Assembly (NCBI RefSeq): GCF_028274965.1
Contig: NZ_JAQCNO010000067.1
Coordinates: 1 to 64,000 of the forward strand
DNA: 64,000 nt
Reading direction: 5' to 3'
From: Natronomonas sp.
Lineage (GTDB): Archaea > Halobacteriota > Halobacteria > Halobacteriales > Haloarculaceae
Made by a program: the position numbers and the translations under genes. Of this stretch, positions 1 through 7,423 are shown one piece after another (the stretch's first letter is position 1; each line of letters opens with the position of its first letter). The notes under the pieces are model-generated. The model was given only the letters and a program-made list of their open reading frames with translations. It was not told the origin of the DNA and ran no database searches.

Positions 1-20
1 TTCAAATCCGAGTTGGCCCA
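1..20 (+). tRNA. 3' end of a tRNA gene (partial)
   Basis: The window opens with TTCAAAT followed by CCGAG and then TTGGCCC plus A. This matches a T-loop, the 3' half of a T-stem, the 3' strand of the acceptor stem and a discriminator base. No CCA is encoded, as is common in archaea. The anticodon lies outside the window. A GGGCCAA acceptor strand would suit an isoleucine tRNA, but identity cannot be settled here. Confidence 0.6.
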
Positions 21-189
21 CTCGGTTCCCGAACGGTCTTCGGCCGTCCGGGATCGGTGGGCACACTCCCGTTGGCGTTTCATTTCGGACGGCACGACGC
101 TTCCGAGAGCCGTCCGTGCCGTCCGTCGGGGCCGGAGATCCGAAACGGCCGGCTTCGAGGCCGCGCTACGGCCCCGGATGGCTCGCGGC

Positions 190-1551
190 TCACGGGTCCG
201 CGTCCGCGTCGTCTCGCGAGAGGGCGCCGAGCGCCGCCAGGTCGTCGTTGATGTCGGCCCCGGAGCTCTCGCCCGGGAGGATGTCGCCGAGGGCGGCCCC
301 GAAGGAGGCGACCGTCCAGACGACGCTGATCCGGGCCAGCGCCGCGGCCGGGTCCGCCCAGTTCCCGACGCGGCCCCACATCGTCATGAGCGCCGCCGCC
401 GTCAGAAACGAGACGACCGCGGTCCCGACGAGCCGTCGCGGCACGATCCCGAAGATCGGCCGCGACATCCGCACGTCCCGGGGGCCCGCCCAGTAGATGA
501 GCGCCAGGATCATCGTCAGGACGAACAGGGAGTTGGCGAGGAGATACACCGGAAACGGCCCGACGCGAAACGACACGAAAAACTCGGCGACATCGAAGAC
601 GCCGTCCTCGACGAGAAACGGGATCGAGAAGAAGATGCTCCCGACGAACGCCTCCGCGATGTCCCGCGAGGTGTACTTCTCGATCCGGTCGCCGAGAGCG
701 TCGTCGATCGCCGCCCGCATCGTCTCCTCTCTGAGCCGGGTCACCTCCGAGCGGTTCGCCGGGCCGTCGACGACCGACTCGAGGTCGTCGAACTGCTCGT
801 GGAGGGCCTGCACGAGGGCCCCGTCGCTCAGATGCCGGACGGACGCCCGCCTCGGCGACCCCCCGGCGTGGCCGTCCGCACCCTGCGGCCCGTTCGGGGC
901 GTGGCCGTTCGCCGCGGCGCCCGGGGCGGCGTCGTCGCCGGCGAGGATGTCCCCCAGCGCCGCCCCGAGCGAGCCCACGGTCCAGATGACGTTGATCCGC
1001 GCGATGGCTTCGACCGGGGACGCCAGCCCGTCGACGCGGCCCCACACGACCATCAACACCGTTGCGACGACGAACGATACCGCGAGGATCATCACCACAC
1101 GCACCGGCACGACCCCGAAGAGCGTCCGCGTCTCTTCGGTGTTCCGCCCGGTCCACTCGAGTAACGCGTAGGTCATGACCACGACGAAGACCGTGTTCGC
1201 TATCAGGAATACGGGGACGCCGTAGGCGGTGAACCCGAACAGGTACTCGGCGATGTCGAAGATCCCGTCCTCGACGAGAAGCGGCGACGCGAAGATGACG
1301 CTCCCGACGAAGGCCTCGGCGGCGTCGCGCAGCCGGAGGTCACGCATACTCGATTCGATGAGGCCGCGCTCGTGGGCCTCGGCGAGCAGATGCGTGATGT
1401 CGCGGACCTCCTTGCGGGTCTCGGTGTCGGCGTGGTCGTCCGTCAGATCCGTCAGATCGGCGTAGAGGTCCTCGATGGTGGACTCAATGCGCCCGCCCCT
1501 GCCGTCGCTCGGCCCGCCCGGCGACCGCTCCGGTGGCGCTGCGTCGGACAT
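190..1551 (-). CDS. Membrane protein with two tandem DUF2391-like modules
   Basis: The 453-residue protein has a soluble acidic N-terminus and then two homologous membrane modules. Each starts with a LRDAAEAFVGS / SRDIAEAFVGS motif, continues with LVEDGxFDxAE, a hydrophobic pair, an FGxVPxRxV segment and ends with ALGDIL. This pattern is that of the DUF2391 integral membrane family, which usually has one copy, so this looks like an internal duplication or fusion. An acidic linker of about 100 residues separates the copies. The chosen ATG (MSDAAPP) lies inside a longer ORF whose first 16 codons look like leader DNA with a TATATA box. Function is unknown. Confidence 0.8.
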   Translation of the reverse strand: MSDAAPPERSPGGPSDGRGGRIESTIEDLYADLTDLTDDHADTETRKEVRDITHLLAEAHERGLIESSMRDLRLRDAAEAFVGSVIFASPLLVEDGIFDIAEYLFGFTAYGVPVFLIANTVFVVVMTYALLEWTGRNTEETRTLFGVVPVRVVMILAVSFVVATVLMVVWGRVDGLASPVEAIARINVIWTVGSLGAALGDILAGDDAAPGAAANGHAPNGPQGADGHAGGSPRRASVRHLSDGALVQALHEQFDDLESVVDGPANRSEVTRLREETMRAAIDDALGDRIEKYTSRDIAEAFVGSIFFSIPFLVEDGVFDVAEFFVSFRVGPFPVYLLANSLFVLTMILALIYWAGPRDVRMSRPIFGIVPRRLVGTAVVSFLTAAALMTMWGRVGNWADPAAALARISVVWTVASFGAALGDILPGESSGADINDDLAALGALSRDDADADP

Positions 1552-1689
1552 CGGCGTACGTGGATGTACGTCGCTCACCGGAAGTATATACCTACGCACA
1601 CGCCTCGGGGCGACCCGCCGAGCGGCGGCTCCGGTCCGGCCGGGCGCTCCCGGTCGCGTCCCGACGCGGAGGTCCAGTCGGCGTTCCGC

Positions 1690-2529
1690 CTACGTTCGAG
1701 AGCGGCCCGTCCACCGATCGAGCAACCCGGAGTAGTCGGCGATGATCCCGTCGACCCCGGCGTCGGCGAGTCGCTGTGCGTGTCGCCACGTTGCGACCGT
1801 CCAGGCGTTCACGCGACGGCCCTCGGCGTGGGCGGTTGCGACGAGGCCGGCGTCCGGGGACCCCGAGCGGCCGGCCGTTCCGAGGACCGCCCCGAGCGAC
1901 GGGTGTATCGCCTCGGCGTCGTGTCGGCGCGCAACGGCGGTTCCGTCGGCGACCGACTCGTACGCGATCGGTGCGATCGGGTGCGACGATGCCTCCCGGA
2001 CCACCGCCAGCGGAGCCTCGCAGAACGACGAGAACAGGACGTGGTTGTCGTGGTCCTCGACGACCGAGAGGACGCGCTCGACGAAGGGCCGCCAGACGGC
2101 CGTCCGCTCGGAGAGCGCCGACTCGGAGAGGTACTCGCCGACGCGGAGATCCGCCCGTCCGGGGTTCTTCAGTTCGACGTTCACCCCCACGCCCGCCGGG
2201 ACGGCCGCGAGGACCTCGGAGAGACGCGGGACGGTCTCGCCGCTGTCGAGTACCTCCGCGCCCGTGACGGTGTCGGTGTCCGTCTCCCAGACGACGCCCT
2301 CCGCGTCGGTGAGTCCCTTGGCGCCCTCGCGCCCGGCGAGTCGGTCGTCGTGGAAGACGACGACGTCGCCCGACGCAGTCGGGACGGCGTCGACCTCGAC
2401 GAGGTCGGCGCCCCGGTCGGCGGCCGCGACCGCCGCCGCGACCGTGTTCTCCGGGTTCTCGCCGGCGAACCCCCTGTGTGCGATCACGTCGAGGTCGGCG
2501 GGGGCGGGCGGATCGTCGCGTGCGGTCAT
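1690..2529 (-). CDS. Glycerophosphodiester phosphodiesterase
   Basis: The 279-residue protein carries the GDPD TIM-barrel signature: an N-terminal DVIAHRGFAGENPENT strand with the catalytic HR, LVEVDAV with the metal-binding E-x-D, and VVFHDD with the second catalytic His. The C-terminal VNAWTV...GVDGIIADYSGLL is also typical. It should hydrolyse glycerophosphodiesters released from lipids to glycerol phosphate (glycerol 1-phosphate headgroup chemistry is possible in an archaeon) in the cytoplasm; no signal peptide is visible. It stands alone, transcribed in the same direction as its neighbours but with more than 130 bp gaps on both sides. Confidence 0.9.
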   Translation of the reverse strand: MTARDDPPAPADLDVIAHRGFAGENPENTVAAAVAAADRGADLVEVDAVPTASGDVVVFHDDRLAGREGAKGLTDAEGVVWETDTDTVTGAEVLDSGETVPRLSEVLAAVPAGVGVNVELKNPGRADLRVGEYLSESALSERTAVWRPFVERVLSVVEDHDNHVLFSSFCEAPLAVVREASSHPIAPIAYESVADGTAVARRHDAEAIHPSLGAVLGTAGRSGSPDAGLVATAHAEGRRVNAWTVATWRHAQRLADAGVDGIIADYSGLLDRWTGRSRT

Positions 2530-2708
2530 GGCCGGTGGTGGTCGTCCGCCGGCATAATAGCTGCTAAGAGGTCACCGGAGCGCTACGGAGCGTGAGGGGA
2601 CCGTCGAGGGCGGCGGCGTGCGGCCGTCGGTGGCGGCTCACGGATCGCGACGGGATCGGAGCTTCGGGCAGCGACCTTCAAGGGTGACGCGCCGCGGCGG
2701 AGTCGGCC

Positions 2709-3551
2709 TCATGCCGACCGTTCGGGGTCAAAGGCGAGTTCGATCCGCCCCTCGCAGTCCTTGATGCGCCGCGTCAACGCGCCGCAGGCGTTCAGTACGG
2801 GAAACGTCGACGGGAGCGGCTGGTAGAGGTACTCACAGAGATCGAGCGTGTCGGTCGCCCGGCCGTACGTCGCCCGGTGCTCCCGGATCGTCGCCTGGCG
2901 GGCGGCGGCGACGCGCTCGCAGGTGTCCCGAAGCGCCGACAGCCGCGCGCCGTAGGCGTCCAGCGCGCTCGGTTCGGCGGCGTCGAATCCGATCGCCTCC
3001 AGCGAGCGGAGGCCCTCGGCGACCGGAAGGAGGGCGGCCGCCGCGTCCTCGATCGACTCGCGCTCGCGCTCGCAGGACTCGAGCAGCAGTTTCCGTTCCG
3101 ATCGGGCCTCCTCGGCCTTCGCCAGGAGGACCCGCTTGACGGGCGGGCCGAACGCCGAGCGCTGGGTCAGCGCCGCGGCGACGTCGGGGCCGAACTCCTC
3201 GCGGAGGCTCTCGTCGTACGTGTCGCCGTACTCGTCTTCGTAGAACGGGAGGCTCATCACCGTCTCCTCGTAGGCGGTTCGCACCGCCTCGAGGGGGCTC
3301 GCGGCGGCGGAGGGGGCGGACACGAACGTCGGTTCCGGCGCGGCGATCGCGCTCGCCGCGGCCGTGCCGCCCCGGTCCGGATCGCTCCCCCGTCGGGCGC
3401 CCGAGGGCTGTACGTCGGCGACCCGGTCCGCGAACGCATCGAAGGCCCGGCGCTCGGCCTCGGTTCGGCGTCGCTCCGTCTCGAGGGCGTCGTACACAGA
3501 CTCGAACGTCTCGTCGGTCGGCCCGGTTCCGACGCGCTCCGTTCGGCTCAT
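2709..3551 (-). CDS. Haloarchaeal conserved protein of unknown function
   Basis: The 280-residue protein has an acidic, coiled-coil-prone N-terminus (ALETERRRTEAERRAFDAFADRV), a low-complexity Ala-rich link, then a helical C-terminal half. It has no signal peptide or membrane segment. The overall look (EAVRTAYEETVMSLPFYEDEYGDT) matches a haloarchaea-restricted DUF family (DUF7260-like, from memory), but I cannot assign a role. A TATA-like TATTATAAC at about 3588-3596 on the minus strand sits 37-45 bases upstream of the ATG and supports this start. Confidence 0.65.
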   Translation of the reverse strand: MSRTERVGTGPTDETFESVYDALETERRRTEAERRAFDAFADRVADVQPSGARRGSDPDRGGTAAASAIAAPEPTFVSAPSAAASPLEAVRTAYEETVMSLPFYEDEYGDTYDESLREEFGPDVAAALTQRSAFGPPVKRVLLAKAEEARSERKLLLESCERERESIEDAAAALLPVAEGLRSLEAIGFDAAEPSALDAYGARLSALRDTCERVAAARQATIREHRATYGRATDTLDLCEYLYQPLPSTFPVLNACGALTRRIKDCEGRIELAFDPERSA

Positions 3552-3732
3552 GGCACGTATTCGGCGGGGGCCCTCGGGACTTAGTTCGTTATAATAGGCG
3601 TGTCATCGGGCATAGAGCACTACGTCGGGATATATAGCCGCCGAGGACGGCTTGGGGAGCGACGGACCGAACGCTCCGGCGAACGTGGGCATAAAAAATG
3701 AAATAGAGAGAGCGAAGGAGCGAGGCCGGCGC

Positions 3733-5175
3733 TCAGGCCATGCTCCGCCCCGGTGAGTCGGGGCCGTAGAACTGACCGTGGAACCCGTAGGGAAGCGCGT
3801 GCGGAAGCCGCGCCCGCCCGTGTTCCTCGAGCGTCGCGGCGTCGAGACAGACCAGGTCCGACCGCTCCGTTGCGGGGTCTAACACGACGGAGAGCAGCGC
3901 GCCGTCGTCCTCGGCCGTCGGCTCCGGCGAGGGCACGAACACCGGTTCGCCGGGGTGGGTTCCGGACTCGCGCCACCGCCGGACCGTCCGGCGCTCGACG
4001 TCGACCTTCGTGATGTCGGTCGGTAGACTCGAGTTCCCGTCGGTCTCGGCGAGGTAGACGTACCGGTGTCTCTCGCCGTTGGTCCGCCGGTAGTTGATCA
4101 TCGGGAACTCGACCGGCCCCGGGTGCAGGCGCTCGCGTTTCGCGTCGCCGCCCGACAGCGGGAGGCGGTACCGGACGAGATCGCCGGCGGGCAACTCGGG
4201 GGACTCGCTCCGGAGGTTCGACAGCGTGAGCCCGGTGACCGCGCGGTCGTCCTCGAAGGCGACGAGATCGACCACGAGTTCGTCGTCGCGCTCGTAGGCG
4301 TTGGCGTGGTGGTACACGAACGCGGGCGGGGCGGTGACCGTGGTCTCGTGGGCGCCCGTTTCGCGGTCGATGACGACGAACCGCGTCGGCGAGTCGAGCG
4401 CCTCGAAGGAGTCCAGAAACGTCTCCCGGGTGAACGCCCCCCGGAGCAGCCCGGCGGCGTCGAGTCCGAAGGCGTTGGCGGTGACGACCGCGTACCGCTC
4501 GGTCAGCGCGAAGGAGTGGACGTACGGCGCGTCGTCGAAGCGAAGCCGGGTCAGCGGCGTCGGCGTACCGCCGTCGGCCGGGCGGCGAAACAGCGTACAC
4601 GTCGCGGTGCGGCCGTAGGAGACGCCGAGGTTAAAAAACGCCTCGCGGTCGTTGTCGTAGTGGACGTGAGCGAGCGTGAGGTCGCTGTCGAGACCCGCCG
4701 TGAGGTCGATCCGGCCCGTCGTCTCCAGGGTGTCGGGATCGAAACACAGCGCCGTCGGCGACTCTGTCACCGCCGCGAACTCCGAACCGAACCGCTGGAC
4801 CCCGATGACCGGGTTGTCGGGGAACGTCCCGCGGAGGACCTGTGCGAGCCGCGTCCACACGGGACGATCGGGCGGCGTCCCCGGGAAGGGGGTCCGGACG
4901 CCGCCGCCGTCGGCCGCGTGCTCGTAGTCCCGGCTCCGCACGAACCGGTTGGCGTAGGTCACGTCGCCGTCGCGGATGCGGAACCGACGGAGCATCCCGA
5001 AGGGGTCGAACCAGTGTCGCAGCCGCGTCTCGCCGGCCTCGAACCGTCCCGGACCGTTCCGGATGAGGTCGCCCCGGAGCCACCCCGGAAACGAGCCCTC
5101 TGTCGGGAGCCGAACGTTCGTTCGTTCCTCGTCCTGCGTGCGGAACCCGAGGCGGTACGGGGCGGACGCGTCCAT
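3733..5175 (-). CDS. Carotenoid oxygenase (RPE65/CCD family)
   Basis: The 480-residue protein begins with the family hallmark region PGWLRGDLIRNGPGRFE and contains the four iron-ligand histidine contexts: LAHVHYDND (about residue 170), YVHSFAL (about 219), FVYHHANAYE (about 289) and GFHGQFYG (about 466). It should be a non-haem Fe(II) seven-bladed propeller enzyme that cleaves carotenoid polyenes, giving retinal-like or apocarotenoid products in these carotenoid-rich organisms. It is unrelated to the Brp/Blh membrane enzymes. The ATG at 5175 (MDASAPYRLGF) was chosen because upstream codons read as an antisense shadow. Substrate and cleavage position cannot be told. Confidence 0.88.
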   Translation of the reverse strand: MDASAPYRLGFRTQDEERTNVRLPTEGSFPGWLRGDLIRNGPGRFEAGETRLRHWFDPFGMLRRFRIRDGDVTYANRFVRSRDYEHAADGGGVRTPFPGTPPDRPVWTRLAQVLRGTFPDNPVIGVQRFGSEFAAVTESPTALCFDPDTLETTGRIDLTAGLDSDLTLAHVHYDNDREAFFNLGVSYGRTATCTLFRRPADGGTPTPLTRLRFDDAPYVHSFALTERYAVVTANAFGLDAAGLLRGAFTRETFLDSFEALDSPTRFVVIDRETGAHETTVTAPPAFVYHHANAYERDDELVVDLVAFEDDRAVTGLTLSNLRSESPELPAGDLVRYRLPLSGGDAKRERLHPGPVEFPMINYRRTNGERHRYVYLAETDGNSSLPTDITKVDVERRTVRRWRESGTHPGEPVFVPSPEPTAEDDGALLSVVLDPATERSDLVCLDAATLEEHGRARLPHALPYGFHGQFYGPDSPGRSMA

Positions 5176-5306
5176 GGGCGCGGCTTGTGGGCCGAGCGGT
5201 GTGATAGCGTCGGTTCCGGCAACGACCGATGCGGTGTCCGGGCTGGTCGTCCGCGTGCGAGTCGCCCCCGGCAGCGGGTGGATCGCCCCGGGAGCCTCAG
5301 TGCCGG

Positions 5307-5738
5307 CTACCCCCAGGTCCACTGGGAGTCCAGCGCGAACCGGTAGAGGCCGCTTATCAGGATCGCGGCGACGTTTGCGATGAGGTACATGATCCCGGCC
5401 CACTCGACGAGCGCGGCGAGCACGCCGAGTTGGATCGGGATGGCCGTCCCGCGGACCAGGTTCGTCTTGAAGAGCCCCGAGAGGTACGCCGCCGTCCCGA
5501 CGTTCTGGCTCGCGCGGAACGTCCAGGCGTTGTTGAGCACGTACGAACAGATGATCGTGATCTCGATGGCGATGGCCGCGCCGATGAGGTAGTTGAGCCC
5601 GGCCGTGTCGACGAACAGCCACAGCAGGGCCAGTTGGAGCCCCGCGGTGAGCGCTCCGACGACGACGAAGCGCCGGAGTTGGATCGCGATCGGTTTATCG
5701 AGAAGCGGGCGGAGGGCGCGGATGACACGCCGGAGCAT
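5307..5738 (-). CDS. GtrA family membrane protein
   Basis: The 143-residue protein has four predicted membrane segments and the GtrA pattern: IQLRRFVVVGALTAGLQLALLWLFV, IAIEITIICSYVLNNAWTFR and a closing FALDSQWTW. GtrA proteins help flip or present polyprenyl-linked sugars at the membrane. Its ATG overlaps the stop codon of the upstream sulfatase-like gene (TGATG), so the two are translationally coupled. That suggests a joint role in surface glycan or lipid-linked sugar modification. Confidence 0.85.
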   Translation of the reverse strand: MLRRVIRALRPLLDKPIAIQLRRFVVVGALTAGLQLALLWLFVDTAGLNYLIGAAIAIEITIICSYVLNNAWTFRASQNVGTAAYLSGLFKTNLVRGTAIPIQLGVLAALVEWAGIMYLIANVAAILISGLYRFALDSQWTWG

Positions 5739-7228
5739 CACCGGTAACCGAGGGCCTCGAGGCGCGCTTCGAGGTCGTCGCCGACCTCGCCGTCGCCGGC
5801 CGTGGCCGCCGCGCCGCGCTCGCGGAGCAGCTCCGCGTGGTCGGCGGCGATCGGCGCGAGGCGGTCGATGGCGCGTTGGGCCGTCTCGTCCGGGTCCTCT
5901 GTGAGGTCGTCCTGTTGGGTCGGGTCGGTGGAGCGGCGGTACAACTCGCTGTCGCCGGAGTCGACGTTCTCGATGTATGTCCACTCGGCGTCGCGGGCGC
6001 TGACGAGGAGTTCGCCGTCGGACAGCGACCGCGGGATCGGCTGTTGGGTCACCTCGTCCCCGCGGACGGTGACCGAGACGACCGGCGCGTCGTCGGTGCC
6101 CCCGGCGCGGTCGTCCGTCGTCCCGCGGAGCGCCGGCACGAGCGACTCGCCGTGCCACTCGTCGGGCGGGTCGACGCCGAGCAAGTCGGCGACCGTCGGC
6201 GGGATCGCTTCGAGGCCGACGTGTTCGTCGACCCGTCCGCCGTCGAAGCCGGGGACGTCGGCCACGAACGGGACGCGGATCAGCTCGTCGTACAGCTTCG
6301 GGTAGTGCGCGAGGTGGCCGTGCTCCTGGAACTCCTCGCCGTGGTCGCCGGCCAGCAGGACCGCGGTGTTGTCCGCGACGCCGGCGGCGTCCAAGCTATC
6401 GAGCAGCCGGCCAACGCTCGCGTCGACCTGCCGGACCGCGGCCTGATAGAGCGTCCGGAGGTCGTCGAGGGTCCGCTCGCCGACCGTGAGGCCGAGGCTC
6501 GTTCTGGTGTGGGCGTGGAGCATCCGGTGGGTGCCGACGAGACCCTCCGAGACCTCGCGGATGTACCGCGGGGCCGGGACGTAGGGGGTGTGGGTGTCCA
6601 TGTAGTGGATCCACAGGAAGAACGGCTCGTCGGCGCCGGCGACGAAGCCGGTCGCCGCGTCCTCGACGTCGAACATCCGCGAGGCGTCGAGGAAGGGCCG
6701 GTCGTCGGCCTCGCCGCGGAGTTTCGAGCCGAGCCGCCGGATCGGCGAGGTCGCGAGTTGGACCCACGCCTCGACGGTGGGGTGTGCGGCGAGATAGCGG
6801 CTGTAAACGCTGGAACCGACGCTCGTCACGAACGGCTCGAACTCGTCGAAGCCGTCCGGGTACCCCCAGTGTTCGGTGAGAAAGCCGTTGGCGGCGTTGA
6901 ACCCGCCGGTCTCGACGCCCGCCTCCGAAAGCGTCTCCGCGAGCGTCTCGGAGCCCTCGACCCCGATCTCGCCGTTTCGGGCGAACACCGGCTCCGAGGC
7001 GAGGATCGACGGGAACGAAAACGGCGTCCAGTTGCCGGTCGCGAAGGCGTGATCGAAGACGGTGCCGTCCTCCCCGAGTCGCCCCATCACCGGCGAGCGC
7101 CGCTCGGAGTCGTAGGGGGCGATCGCGTCGGCCCGCAGCGAGTCGACCGTGACGAGAACGACGTTCGAGACGGCTGCGTCGCTCGCGCCGTCGGTCGCGT
7201 CCGGCGTGGTCGACGGATCTGGCGTCAT
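5738..7228 (-). CDS. Sulfatase-superfamily protein lacking the formylglycine motif
   Basis: The 496-residue protein has the alkaline phosphatase/sulfatase fold signatures: NVVLVTVDSLRADAIAPY near residue 25 with a metal-binding Asp, FFLWIHYMDTHTPYVPAP in the middle and LLAGDHGEEFQEHGHLAHYPKLYDELIRVPFV later. At the place where true sulfatases have C/S-x-P-x-R it reads NWTPFSFPSIL, with no Arg, so it may be a phospho- or sulfotransferase-like member rather than a sulfatase. The start MTPDPSTTPDATDG follows about 40 non-protein-like codons. It is coupled to a GtrA gene, pointing to envelope glycan modification. Confidence 0.82.
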   Translation of the reverse strand: MTPDPSTTPDATDGASDAAVSNVVLVTVDSLRADAIAPYDSERRSPVMGRLGEDGTVFDHAFATGNWTPFSFPSILASEPVFARNGEIGVEGSETLAETLSEAGVETGGFNAANGFLTEHWGYPDGFDEFEPFVTSVGSSVYSRYLAAHPTVEAWVQLATSPIRRLGSKLRGEADDRPFLDASRMFDVEDAATGFVAGADEPFFLWIHYMDTHTPYVPAPRYIREVSEGLVGTHRMLHAHTRTSLGLTVGERTLDDLRTLYQAAVRQVDASVGRLLDSLDAAGVADNTAVLLAGDHGEEFQEHGHLAHYPKLYDELIRVPFVADVPGFDGGRVDEHVGLEAIPPTVADLLGVDPPDEWHGESLVPALRGTTDDRAGGTDDAPVVSVTVRGDEVTQQPIPRSLSDGELLVSARDAEWTYIENVDSGDSELYRRSTDPTQQDDLTEDPDETAQRAIDRLAPIAADHAELLRERGAAATAGDGEVGDDLEARLEALGYR

Positions 7229-7423
7229 CGCGTGGGGGTGTGACCGCCCCGACGCGGTGCGAACTCCGGGGGCGTGCGGTCGGACGATGTCACAAGTACG
7301 GCTATCAAAGCGCTTGCCACCGGCTTGAGGATTTCGGTCCGCCGGCACCCGACGCGGCAGCCACGGGGGACCCCGAACCGGCGTTCGGACGCGATCGCAC
7401 CCCGACGGAGAGCCCGGAAGCGG

